Shown here piece by piece: positions 8,422 through 16,588 of a stretch of 64,000 bases of DNA. Below the pieces are notes generated by a model. That model made no database searches, was not told the origin of the DNA, and worked only from the letters and a program-made list of their open reading frames with translations. Positions within the stretch are counted from its first letter, which is position 1; each line of letters begins with the position of its first letter. Source of the DNA: Ruminococcus sp. (GTDB lineage Bacteria > Bacillota > Clostridia > Oscillospirales > Ruminococcaceae). Location of the stretch: contig NZ_JAFUAG010000030.1 in NCBI RefSeq assembly GCF_017464355.1, positions 39,510 through 103,509 of the forward strand. Reading direction: 5' to 3'. The translations under genes and the position numbers were made by a program.

Positions 8422-9402
8422 ATGACACGCTGGGGTATCATTGGTACGGGGAAGATAGCTCATACTTTTGCTGAGGCGCTCAGGGGGACGGAGAATTCTG
8501 TGCTGGCGGCGGTGGCTTCGCGGTCGCTTGAAAAGGCTGAGGTCTTAGCGGCAGAGTTCGGGTTTGAAAAGGCTTACGGCAGCTACGAGGAGCTGGCAGC
8601 TGACGAAGCTGTGGACATTGTTTACATTGCCACACCCATGAGCGAGCATTATGCAAATTCTCTGCTTTGCCTGAATGCGGGCAGGAACGTACTTTGCGAA
8701 AAATCCATTGCGCTGAACACTTCTCAGGCGGAGGAGATGGTGGCACTGGCTGAGGAGAAGGGGTTATTCTTCATGGAGGCCATGTGGATGAAGTTCCGCC
8801 CGACTTTCCTCAAAGTAAAGCAGTGGATAGACGAGGGGCGCATAGGCAAGGTTGAATTCATCAAGGCGGATTTCAACAACTTTATCCCCTACGACAAGAA
8901 CGACCGTCTTTTCAAGTCTGAATGCGGCGGCGGTGCTTTACTTGACCTGGGAGTTTATCCCCTGACCTTTGCCACTGCCCTTATGGGTGAGCCGAAAGAG
9001 ATCATCACCCATGCCCACATAGGCCGTGACGGTGTTGACCTGAGCCACGAGATCACCCTGACTTATGAGGACGGTGCTTTTGCGGCAACGACCTCGGGAT
9101 TTGAGGTACAGAACCGCAACAATGCTGTAGTGTCAGGTGACAAGGGCAGCATAACCATGGGCGACTGGTTCTTCTGTTCATCGGAATGCACGCTGTACGA
9201 CCTTGACAGCCAGCCTGTGGAGGAGAGGGTGTTCCCCCCTGAGATAAACGGGTACGAGTACGAGATAAGGGAAGCTGAGCGCTGCCTGGCAAACGGGCTG
9301 AAGGAGAGCCCTCTGTGTCCTCATAGTGACACCCTGCAGGTCATGAGGCTGATGGACAGGTGCAGGGAGATATGGGGCATGAAGTTTCCCCAGGAGAAAT
9401 AG
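8422..9402 (+). CDS. Gfo/Idh/MocA family NAD(P)-dependent oxidoreductase
   Basis: 326 aa, ATG 9 bases after AAAGGAG. The N-terminal Rossmann fold has GTGKIA (residues ~8-13). ATPMSEHY and EKSIALN occupy the place of the EKP motif with the catalytic Lys. The C-terminal sheet domain contains GGGALLDLGVYPL. Family members oxidise or reduce sugars, inositols or dihydrodiols; the substrate is not evident. It precedes an unknown gene by 49 bp and may start the transcript that runs into the VYGPP/radical SAM genes. Confidence 0.93.
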   Translation: MTRWGIIGTGKIAHTFAEALRGTENSVLAAVASRSLEKAEVLAAEFGFEKAYGSYEELAADEAVDIVYIATPMSEHYANSLLCLNAGRNVLCEKSIALNTSQAEEMVALAEEKGLFFMEAMWMKFRPTFLKVKQWIDEGRIGKVEFIKADFNNFIPYDKNDRLFKSECGGGALLDLGVYPLTFATALMGEPKEIITHAHIGRDGVDLSHEITLTYEDGAFAATTSGFEVQNRNNAVVSGDKGSITMGDWFFCSSECTLYDLDSQPVEERVFPPEINGYEYEIREAERCLANGLKESPLCPHSDTLQVMRLMDRCREIWGMKFPQEK

Positions 9403-9451
9403 GCGGTGTTTCTTCGGCAAAGCTGAAACTCAGGAAACGGAGAGAGCAGAT

Positions 9452-10567
9452 ATGACGGACGAAGAAAAGGTCATGGATATGCTGGACAGCGAGATAAGGA
9501 GCTGTTACCCTTTGCTGGGCTATGCAGAGGAACATCTTGATGAGATAATAGACGGCGCTTACGGCGGGGCTGTACGAAAGGCTTACACCACGCGGGCAAG
9601 CGACCTCGGCATAGTATGCCCCAGCCTGATACTGCACAGGGTCGTGGGCGGTGCAAAGAGGGGGCGGGTGCTTAAGTCCGTGCCCGAGAAGGGTGCTTAC
9701 TGCGAGATAGGTTACGATGCGGCTGACAGGCCCCTGTACTTCAAAATGGTGAACCAGTTCGGCAGTGAGGAGACTTATTTCTTCGTTGAATATGAGGGTG
9801 CCTGCTGGGCTGTAGACCTGGAGGCGGTATACAAGGGCGATGTGAGCAGGCGCATAAGCTCTTTCAAGATGAAGAAGTTCCGCCGTGACGAAAAGGGTCG
9901 CATACTCTTTTATGCTGAAATGGAGCCCTTTGGCTTTGCACACGGGGAGGTATACGAGTACCCCGATGATGAGGGTGCGGACATGATCTGCCACTCATAT
10001 TACTATGTGACGCATACGGACAGGGAGCCCATACCCTCAAGGCCGCGGTGGGAGGGCACAAGGTTCTCGGAGAAGCTTTACGGGATAACGGCTGACCTCA
10101 AGGTCATAAACGAGTACAGCAGGAATGCTGAGGGCGAATTTGTGTTTTCAAGGCAGCTGGTCTCGGGTGGGAAGAAGTCGGCCAAAGCGGCAGAGAGCTT
10201 TGAGAAGTTTTCACGCTGGCTGGACAGCGAGCTTGAAAAGGACATACCCGACGAGGGCGGAGTTTATTTTGACCTGTTCCCCCCTGCGGAGGACGGTTTC
10301 GGCATATATTTCTGTGTGACGGAGGGCTTTGACAAGGACGATGATGACTGGGCCTGCGGGACTGTTTATCGGTCGGAGAAAATGCATATGATGCCCGCAA
10401 GCGGCGCCCTTGAAGATGAAGCAGCCCTCGGCACGGCGGTGAAGCTCATAAAGAAGTATCTGAGGGAGGGTGTACACAAGGACGTCCTGAGAAGATACGG
10501 GGGCATAGGCACCGCCTTTGCGGACGGGGACATTGAGTACATATATGTCAGGAAAAAACGGGGCTGA
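9452..10567 (+). CDS. Unknown cytosolic protein upstream of the VYGPP/radical SAM pair
   Basis: 371 aa, ATG after GGAGAG. Not recognised. It is acidic, rich in Tyr, Phe, Asp and Glu, with no signal peptide, no transmembrane span and no catalytic motif I can name. It lies 18 bp upstream of a small lipoprotein gene and in the same orientation as a radical SAM enzyme, so cotranscription is likely. It could be a partner in that system or unrelated. Confidence 0.7.
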   Translation: MTDEEKVMDMLDSEIRSCYPLLGYAEEHLDEIIDGAYGGAVRKAYTTRASDLGIVCPSLILHRVVGGAKRGRVLKSVPEKGAYCEIGYDAADRPLYFKMVNQFGSEETYFFVEYEGACWAVDLEAVYKGDVSRRISSFKMKKFRRDEKGRILFYAEMEPFGFAHGEVYEYPDDEGADMICHSYYYVTHTDREPIPSRPRWEGTRFSEKLYGITADLKVINEYSRNAEGEFVFSRQLVSGGKKSAKAAESFEKFSRWLDSELEKDIPDEGGVYFDLFPPAEDGFGIYFCVTEGFDKDDDDWACGTVYRSEKMHMMPASGALEDEAALGTAVKLIKKYLREGVHKDVLRRYGGIGTAFADGDIEYIYVRKKRG

Positions 10568-10585
10568 AAACAGGGAGATGATAAT

Positions 10586-10936
10586 ATGAAAAAGAGCAAA
10601 AAAACAGCATTCATCGCGGCGGTGCTGACGGCGGCTGCGGCAGGACTAAGCGGGTGCAACGGGCCTTTTGATGATGAGGTGCAGACGGTATACGGCCCGC
10701 CTAAGGACTTTGACAAGTCTTCGGCGGAGGAGAGTGCGGAGGAAAGCATGGCTGTGACAAGTGCGGCAGACAGCTATTCCCCCGAAGACGAGCCTGTACA
10801 GGACGTTTACGGTCCGCCTGAGGACTTTGATCCCATAGACGCCAGCGAGGAAGAGAGCCTTGCAGAGGACAGCAGCTATGCTCCCGAAGACGAAGAGATA
10901 CCCACGGTATACGGCCCCCCTGAGTGGCTTGAATAG
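10586..10936 (+). CDS. Small lipoprotein with three VYGPP motifs, candidate radical SAM substrate
   Basis: 116 aa. A lipoprotein signal peptide ends in the lipobox LSGC (C24). The mature chain is highly acidic and holds three evenly spaced motifs: TVYGPPKDFD (from residue 34), DVYGPPEDFD (from 73) and TVYGPPEWLE at the very C-terminus (from 107). The gene sits 9 bp ahead of a radical SAM/SPASM gene. Repeated short Tyr-centred motifs beside a SPASM enzyme are the usual arrangement of a multi-core RiPP precursor, and lipoprotein substrates paired with radical SAM enzymes are known in Bacteroidetes (the 'lipo_with_rSAM' families). The modification is inferred. Confidence 0.85.
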   Translation: MKKSKKTAFIAAVLTAAAAGLSGCNGPFDDEVQTVYGPPKDFDKSSAEESAEESMAVTSAADSYSPEDEPVQDVYGPPEDFDPIDASEEESLAEDSSYAPEDEEIPTVYGPPEWLE

Positions 10937-10945
10937 GGGGCTGCC

Positions 10946-12019
10946 ATGCTTGATGTGGGAATGAAGCAGGAACATCTGCGTGCCATGGCCGAATACAGGC
11001 AGGAGCTGACCCGAAAGCCGCAGCTGAGAAACCTGTTTTTAGAGCTGACCGTGCGGTGCAACGAGAGGTGTCTGCACTGCGGCAGCAGCTGCGGGGAGGT
11101 ACAGAGCGAGGAACTGACCTTTGAGCAGTACAGGGAGTTTCTGGACGGAGTAAAGGCTGACCTTGGGGTGGAGGGCAAGATGCTCTGCATAACGGGGGGC
11201 GAGCCGCTGCTGCGCAAGGACTTCTTTGAGATAATGGGCTATGCGGCTTCACTGGGGTTCAGGTGGGGCATGACCAGCAACGGCACCCTGATAGACAAAA
11301 AGATCGCCCGCAGGCTGAGGCAGGCGGGCATGGGGACTATCTCAGTGAGCATTGACGGACTTGAGGCCACCCACGACGCTTTCCGCAGGACGGAGGGCGG
11401 GTACCGCAAGGCCATGGAGGGCATACAGGCTCTCATAGACGAGGGCGGTTTCAGGCACATACAGGTGACGACGGTGGTGACCCACCGGAACATAGGTGAG
11501 CTTGATGAGCTGTTTGAGATATTCGACAAAATGGATATCGACTCATGGCGGGTCATCGGGATAGAGCCCATGGGACGGGCGCTGAGATACCCCGAGCTTC
11601 TGCTGAGGGACGATGACCAGCGCAGGCTCATGGAGTTCATAAGGAACAAGCGCATGGCGGGCGAGCCTGTGTGCTACGGGTGCAGCCATTATCTGGGGCT
11701 TGAATACGAGCATGAGGTGAGGGACTGGTACTTCCTGTGTACGGCGGGGCTGCAGACCGCCAGCATTACCGCCTGCGGCGACATTATCGCCTGCCTTGAC
11801 ATTGAGCGCAGGCCTGAGTTCGTGCAGGGGAACATACTGCGGGACAGGTTCAGCAGGGTGTGGCTGGAGAAGTTCTCGCCTTTCAGACAGAAGCACTGGC
11901 TGAGCAGCGAAAAGTGCCGTGAATGCGAACATAACAAGTTCTGCAGAGGGGACGCTTTCCACAGCCTTGACCACAATACGGGGGAACCGATGGTGTGCTT
12001 CAAGGGTGTGCTTTTCTGA
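10946..12019 (+). CDS. Radical SAM/SPASM enzyme, probable peptide or lipoprotein maturase
   Basis: 357 aa. The radical SAM cluster motif CNERCLHC (C38, C42, C45) is followed by ITGGEPLLR and the usual barrel signatures. The C-terminal half carries a SPASM-type Cys set (ACLDIE region, then CRECEHNKFC) for extra Fe-S clusters. Such enzymes install C-C, C-S or C-O crosslinks in peptides by a 5'-deoxyadenosyl radical. Spacing of only 9 bp from the VYGPP lipoprotein gene points to it as substrate. An ATG at 10946 is used; a second in-frame ATG lies 5 codons later. A convergent terminator follows. Confidence 0.92.
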   Translation: MLDVGMKQEHLRAMAEYRQELTRKPQLRNLFLELTVRCNERCLHCGSSCGEVQSEELTFEQYREFLDGVKADLGVEGKMLCITGGEPLLRKDFFEIMGYAASLGFRWGMTSNGTLIDKKIARRLRQAGMGTISVSIDGLEATHDAFRRTEGGYRKAMEGIQALIDEGGFRHIQVTTVVTHRNIGELDELFEIFDKMDIDSWRVIGIEPMGRALRYPELLLRDDDQRRLMEFIRNKRMAGEPVCYGCSHYLGLEYEHEVRDWYFLCTAGLQTASITACGDIIACLDIERRPEFVQGNILRDRFSRVWLEKFSPFRQKHWLSSEKCRECEHNKFCRGDAFHSLDHNTGEPMVCFKGVLF

Positions 12020-12029
12020 TAAAAAGATA

Positions 12030-12062
12030 GGGGGATGACCTTTTTCGTCAAGGTCATCCCCC
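12030..12062. terminator. Bidirectional terminator between convergent genes
   Basis: GGGGGATGACCTT (12030-12042) pairs with AAGGTCATCCCCC (12050-12062). The T-rich tract is on the reverse-strand side (CTATCTTTTT). Confidence 0.8.
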
Positions 12063-12070
12063 GAAGTGTT

Positions 12071-13567
12071 TCAGTGGCAGTCTGAGTAGTGTATCAGAAG
12101 TTCCATGGGGAGTATTACCAGTATGAGCAGCAGCAGCATTTTCAGGTGGGTGCGCTTTTCGGAGCTGAGGGCGGCGATGAATTCACGGATAAAGGCATTT
12201 ATCCAGAAATAGGCTTTGGTCTTAGCGCCTATGCCCTCCATGGGAAAGCCTGCGCGGTCGGCTATACAGCCTGCACGGAACACATGGTAGTTGGTGGTGG
12301 AGAAGGCAGCTTTTCCGCCGCCTTTTTCTTCGATGAGCTTTTGTGAGAGGGTGATGTTCTCGTAGGTGTTCACCGACTTGTTCTCGGTCAGTATGCGTTC
12401 CCCAGGGATACCCTGTTCACGCAGGTAATTGGCAATGGCTTCGCCCTCGGCCATGACCTCGTCATCGCCCTTGCCTCCTGAGGGCACAAAGGTGATATCC
12501 CTGCCTGTGGCCTGCTTCTGCATTCGGGCAAATTCAAGGGCTCTGTCGGTGCGGGACTGCAGCAGCTTTGTCAGGCCGCCGTCTTTTCTTATCTGGCAGC
12601 CCAGGATAAGGATATAGTCCTTATCAAAAGCAGGAACATGGCGGGCTGCCCTGAGGGAGGATATGATGGTGCCAAGCAGCACGCATTCCAGATAGGTGAT
12701 GAAAAGGGAAAAAATATCCTCGGTGATCCGTTCCGCAAGGTTCCATTTGCTCGGGGCATAGTTGACATCGACGCCGAGAACCCTGAATATCCCGTAGATG
12801 AACATGGAGAACACTGTGCCTGCGCAGATGACCAGCCCCAGTACGGTGCCCAGCATATTCCGCCAGGTAACACCCTCACGGCGCATGAGTATGATATGGC
12901 TGAACGTCACCAGCACTGAGGTGATAAAGGCCGCAGGCATTACCAGCAAAGAGAAGGTGCGGGCCAGTGCGGCGGTGGTGCTGAAGATGTTGTACAGGGA
13001 CATGAAGCCGCGGCCCGCTGCAAGGTTTTCAACTGTAAGGTATATCTGCACGATAATGTTGAACAGCAGGAATATCATCATGCCCAGCAGGATAATGTTC
13101 CTGTAGCGGCAGAGATCTTTCCTGACGCTCCGACGGTAAGCCCTTGCTGTCAGGAAAAAGGCTGCCAGGAAAATGAGTATCTCGGCGGCGAAGTACAGCG
13201 GGTCGCAGCTGCATTCGCCAAAATATGTTCCCCCTGTAAGCACCCCGAAAGGGTGCAGGTATACAACGTCAAAATTGTTTATCATCTGATCTTCTTCGCT
13301 CTGATCGTGTTCGCACAACACCCCGATACAGGAACTGCTGCTCGCTTTGACCTGCCTGAGCTTTACATACAGCCTATTGCCCTCACGGCGGACGGACACG
13401 ATCTCAAGGACATCATCTTCTATCTCAAAGGAGTAGTCTGTGTCGGGGCTGCAAAAATAGCTGAGGGTCACTGTTCTGCCGAAGATGACAGTACACAGCA
13501 GGCAGAGCAGTATCACTGCTGCGGTGAACACTGCCATGACCCTGACGGAGTATGGTATTTTCTTCAT
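12071..13567 (-). CDS. Membrane protein with YdcF/ElyC (DUF218) domain
   Basis: About 498 aa from the ATG at 13567, which has an AGGTGAG site; 18 further upstream codons are open but lack one. The N-terminal ~300 residues carry an extracellular loop and several hydrophobic spans. The C-terminal domain has the DUF218 signatures: DYILILGCQIRKDG, SGGKGDDE, SEGEAI-like AEGEAIANYL, TENKSVNTYEN and TNYHVFRA. The family (SanA, YdcF, ElyC) acts in the envelope and is linked to peptidoglycan or lipid carrier metabolism; the reaction here is unknown. Confidence 0.87.
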   Translation of the reverse strand: MKKIPYSVRVMAVFTAAVILLCLLCTVIFGRTVTLSYFCSPDTDYSFEIEDDVLEIVSVRREGNRLYVKLRQVKASSSSCIGVLCEHDQSEEDQMINNFDVVYLHPFGVLTGGTYFGECSCDPLYFAAEILIFLAAFFLTARAYRRSVRKDLCRYRNIILLGMMIFLLFNIIVQIYLTVENLAAGRGFMSLYNIFSTTAALARTFSLLVMPAAFITSVLVTFSHIILMRREGVTWRNMLGTVLGLVICAGTVFSMFIYGIFRVLGVDVNYAPSKWNLAERITEDIFSLFITYLECVLLGTIISSLRAARHVPAFDKDYILILGCQIRKDGGLTKLLQSRTDRALEFARMQKQATGRDITFVPSGGKGDDEVMAEGEAIANYLREQGIPGERILTENKSVNTYENITLSQKLIEEKGGGKAAFSTTNYHVFRAGCIADRAGFPMEGIGAKTKAYFWINAFIREFIAALSSEKRTHLKMLLLLILVILPMELLIHYSDCH

Positions 13568-13678
13568 TGATCTCACCTGTATAATATATTTCGCAGTATC
13601 GTCAGATATGTGACCGCCCACGGGTCACGCATTTTATCTTATCACAGCGCTGAACTTTTGTCAAGGCGGCATACAAGA

Positions 13679-13710
13679 AAAACGGGCTGAGTGACAGCCC
13701 GTTTTATTTT
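13679..13710. terminator. Bidirectional terminator
   Basis: AACGGGCT and AGCCCGTT form the stem around a GAGTGAC loop, with T-rich tracts on both sides. On the reverse strand it ends the PHP gene transcript. Confidence 0.85.
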
Positions 13711-13867
13711 GCCGTTCTTCACGCTTTCTGCGCTTGCAGCACAGCACACAGCCTATGGCGCCCAGAGGTGCCGTGACCCCTGCCTTTATCAAGAAAGCGG
13801 CCTCCCGCTTTTTTGGGGTGACCGCCCGAACGTTCTTATAGTTTTTCAGGGGCTTGCTTTCGCCGTT

Positions 13868-14758
13868 TTAATCCATTTCCTTCGGCTGGTTGAATGCGGC
13901 TTCGCCTGCTTTCTTCGCGGCTTTCGCATTCTTGCTTATCAGCTTGAAAAGCTTCTCCAGGTTTTCCTCGTCTGTGGTGAATTTGCCTATGTGCGTCATG
14001 GTAGAATTATACAGCCCATGGAAGTCCGAACCGCCTGTTACCAGCAGCTCATTCTCTTCGGCATATTTTTTCAAGGCCTGCTGCTGTGAATCAGTGGCGG
14101 AAAAATGGAAGCACTCTATGCCGTCCAGCTTGCCCGCTGCCACCAGCTCTTTCATAAGCTCTATATTCCCGAACATATGGGGGTGCGCCAGCACTGCCAC
14201 GCCCTTGGAGGAATGTATCAGGTCAAGCACAAAATTTACGTCGGGATATTCCCTTGTCACCAGGCACCGGCCGTGGGGGTAGGAGAAAAGTTTGTCATTG
14301 ACCGAGCCGTAAAACTCCGTGGCATAGCCATAGCTTATCAGCGCCCGCATTATATGGGACTTATATATGCTCTTCGACCCCTTTGTATACTTCATCACCG
14401 CTTCGCGGGGTATGGGGTAGATGTCTATTATCTTATCTATCATTTCCTTTGCGCACTCTGTCCTGATATTGCAGGATTTCAGGCACAGCCCCTCAAGTCT
14501 GTTGGGCTTCTGGGGTGCATAGCAGAGGATATGCACTTTCTCATTACGCTTCTTATCCCACGCCGAAAGCTCCACCGCAGAGATCATCTTCACCCCGTAG
14601 CGGTCGCCCAGTATCTGCGCGCGGCTCGATGAGGACAGCGTGTCGTGGTCGGTTATGGCAAGAAAATCCAGCCCCATGCGCTTTGCCTGCGCGATGACCT
14701 CCTCGATGCCGAGAGAGCCGTCCGAAAGGGTCGTGTGACAATGCAGATCACCGATCAT
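13868..14758 (-). CDS. PHP domain phosphoesterase
   Basis: 296 aa, ATG 6 bases after GGAGG. It has the PHP metal motifs GDLHCHTTLSDGS, AITDHDTL, ISAVELSA and, near the C-terminus, GSDFHG. These match the RNase AM/TrpH-type 3',5'-nucleoside bisphosphate phosphatases, which use a trinuclear metal site. Past the TAA stop the same frame stays open for about 50 sense codons with host-like codon use (see findings). A consensus promoter and a small palindrome lie upstream. Confidence 0.92.
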   Translation of the reverse strand: MIGDLHCHTTLSDGSLGIEEVIAQAKRMGLDFLAITDHDTLSSSSRAQILGDRYGVKMISAVELSAWDKKRNEKVHILCYAPQKPNRLEGLCLKSCNIRTECAKEMIDKIIDIYPIPREAVMKYTKGSKSIYKSHIMRALISYGYATEFYGSVNDKLFSYPHGRCLVTREYPDVNFVLDLIHSSKGVAVLAHPHMFGNIELMKELVAAGKLDGIECFHFSATDSQQQALKKYAEENELLVTGGSDFHGLYNSTMTHIGKFTTDEENLEKLFKLISKNAKAAKKAGEAAFNQPKEMD

Positions 14759-14788
14759 TGTTGTGAACCTCCAAATAAAGAATTCGTT

Positions 14789-14800
14789 CGGTACATACCG
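14789..14800. promoter_or_regulatory. Palindrome downstream of the PHP -10
   Basis: CGGTA CA TACCG, 12 bp, just downstream of the PHP gene -10. Its position suits an operator; no regulator is identified. Confidence 0.4.
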
Positions 14801-14808
14801 ACCGTATA

Positions 14809-14837
14809 ATTATACCACATTTCTTGAATATTTGCAA
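14809..14837 (-). promoter_or_regulatory. Promoter of the PHP gene
   Basis: On the reverse strand TTGCAA (14832-14837), 17 bases, TATAAT (14809-14814). Confidence 0.8.
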
Positions 14838-14992
14838 GTATTTTTGAGAAAATTTCACAAAAGTGTCCCCGTAATGCCATACTGCACAAATCGTCGTGGG
14901 GATATTTGTGGGTTATATACAGTTGGTGGGCGCTGTTGCAGCGTTTTTTACGGAAAGATCGGGGGAAGGGCATATTTTCGGGTGCATTTGCA

Positions 14993-15022
14993 AAAAAGGA
15001 CAGCCCGCAGAGCTGTCCTTTG
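14993..15022 (-). terminator. Terminator of the lipoprotein-domain remnant
   Basis: AAGGACAGC (14996-15004) pairs with GCTGTCCTT (15012-15020). The reverse strand continues with TTTTTT. Confidence 0.85.
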
Positions 15023-15029
15023 GAATATG

Positions 15030-15293
15030 CTATTTTACCTGTATTATGACCTTTTCGTCTGTCCAGAAGTTTGCACTGTATTCAAGCTCGATGTCCCGGC
15101 TGTCTTTGGGCACCTCATAAAAGGCAGTGAATGACACCTTTCTGCCCGAGGAGAGGTTGGTATTTATGAAATCATTGTCATCAGGCAGGAAAGCCTGCTC
15201 ATAGAACAGTACCGCAGGCTCACCGAGCGCAGCAAGGGGAAGCACGATGTTCTTATGGAGCAGCTCATCGAACAGCAGGGAATGTAAATTCAC
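15030..15293 (-). pseudogene. Remnant of an extracytoplasmic DUF5067/DUF4352-like domain protein
   Basis: About 87 codons, open only from a GTG with no ribosome site. The end (GRKVSFTAFYEVPKDSRDIELEYSANF) resembles the C-terminal strand pattern of DUF5067/DUF4352-type surface lipoprotein domains ('..G....FEVP....LEL..'). The signal peptide and N-terminal half are missing, yet a good terminator remains. I read it as a 5'-deleted gene. Family assignment is by pattern only. Confidence 0.55.
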
Positions 15294-15325
15294 AAACAGA
15301 TAACAAATTCCACGGCGGGATATAG

Positions 15326-15331
15326 TATAAT
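15326..15331 (+). promoter_or_regulatory. -10 of the malic enzyme promoter
   Basis: TATAAT at 15326-15331; no good -35 at the normal distance. Confidence 0.5.
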
Positions 15332-15412
15332 AAAGGAGAGTGCAGTTTTTTACTGCGTATCGTAATTTATCCTCCTGCTGAGGCGGGGGTATCTGAAAGG
15401 AAGTTTTTTGAC

Positions 15413-16585
15413 ATGAACGTTATGGAAGAATCTTTACAGCTGCATGAACAGTGGAAGGGCAAGATAGAAGTCATCTCAAGGGCAAAGATAAACAATGCCC
15501 GTGACCTGACGCTGGCTTACACCCCAGGTGTTGCACAGCCCTGTCTGGAGATCGAGAAAGACCCCGACCTTAGCTATGTTTACACAAGACGTGCAAATCT
15601 GGTGGCTGTTATAACCGACGGTTCTGCGGTACTGGGACTTGGCAACATAGGCCCTGAGGCAGGTATGCCTGTTATGGAGGGCAAGTGCGCTCTGTTCAAG
15701 GAGTTTGCCGATGTGGACGCTTTCCCCCTTTGCGTAAGGAGCAATGACGTTGATGAGATAGTAAACACCGTAGCCATGATAGCAGGCAGCTTCGGCGGAA
15801 TAAACCTGGAGGATATCGCTGCGCCCAGGTGCTTTGAGATAGAGGCAAAGCTGAAGGAGCGTGTTGATATCCCCGTATTCCACGATGACCAGCACGGCAC
15901 TGCCATAGTTGTGGGTGCTGCAATGCTCAATGCCTGCAAGCTGACAGGCAGAGATATAGGTTCGCTGAAAGTTGTCATGAGCGGTGCGGGCGCTGCGGGC
16001 TGTGCTATAGCAAAGTTCCTGCTGAGCCTGGGTGTAAAGGACATAATCATGCTCAACTCCAAGGGCATAATCTGTGAGGGCGACGACATAAAGAACCCTG
16101 CACAGGCTGAAATGGCAAAGATAACCAACCGTGAACATCTGAGGGGCGGTCTGGCTGACGCTATGAAGGGCGCTGACGTATTTGTAGGCGTTTCAAAGCC
16201 CGACCTGGTAACTGCCGACATGGTAAAGAGCATGAACGACAAGCCTTTCATCTTTGCCATGTCCAACCCTGTTCCCGAGATAATGCCCGATGTTGCCAAG
16301 GAGGCAGGTGCTTACATCGTAGGTACAGGCAGGTCTGACTTCCCCAACCAGATAAACAATGTGGTAGCATTCCCCGGCATATTCAAGGGTGCGCTGGCAG
16401 TAAGGGCGAGCGACATCAACGAGGAGATGAAGCTGGCTGCGGCTTACGCTATAGCTTCCTGCGTGCCCGAGGACAAGCTGTGCCCCGAGTTCATTCTGCC
16501 TGACGCATTTGACAGAGCTGTTCCCGTGGCAGTTGCAGAAGCTGTGGGCAAGGCTGCAAGAGAAAGCGGAGTTGCTAGGATATAA
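15413..16585 (+). CDS. NAD(P)-dependent malic enzyme (short bacterial form)
   Basis: 390 aa, ATG after AAGGAAG; a second ATG lies three codons on. It converts malate to pyruvate and CO2 with NAD(P)H formation in the cytosol. Visible signatures are YTPGVAQPC with the catalytic Tyr, MPVMEGKCALF with the Lys, the metal site HDDQHGTA, the nucleotide motif SGAGAAGCAI and ALSNPVPE-like AMSNPVPE. Length fits the YtsJ/MaeB malic domain without the phosphotransacetylase extension. An EEP nuclease gene begins 3 bp after its stop. Confidence 0.96.
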   Translation: MNVMEESLQLHEQWKGKIEVISRAKINNARDLTLAYTPGVAQPCLEIEKDPDLSYVYTRRANLVAVITDGSAVLGLGNIGPEAGMPVMEGKCALFKEFADVDAFPLCVRSNDVDEIVNTVAMIAGSFGGINLEDIAAPRCFEIEAKLKERVDIPVFHDDQHGTAIVVGAAMLNACKLTGRDIGSLKVVMSGAGAAGCAIAKFLLSLGVKDIIMLNSKGIICEGDDIKNPAQAEMAKITNREHLRGGLADAMKGADVFVGVSKPDLVTADMVKSMNDKPFIFAMSNPVPEIMPDVAKEAGAYIVGTGRSDFPNQINNVVAFPGIFKGALAVRASDINEEMKLAAAYAIASCVPEDKLCPEFILPDAFDRAVPVAVAEAVGKAARESGVARI

Positions 16586-16588
16586 GCG

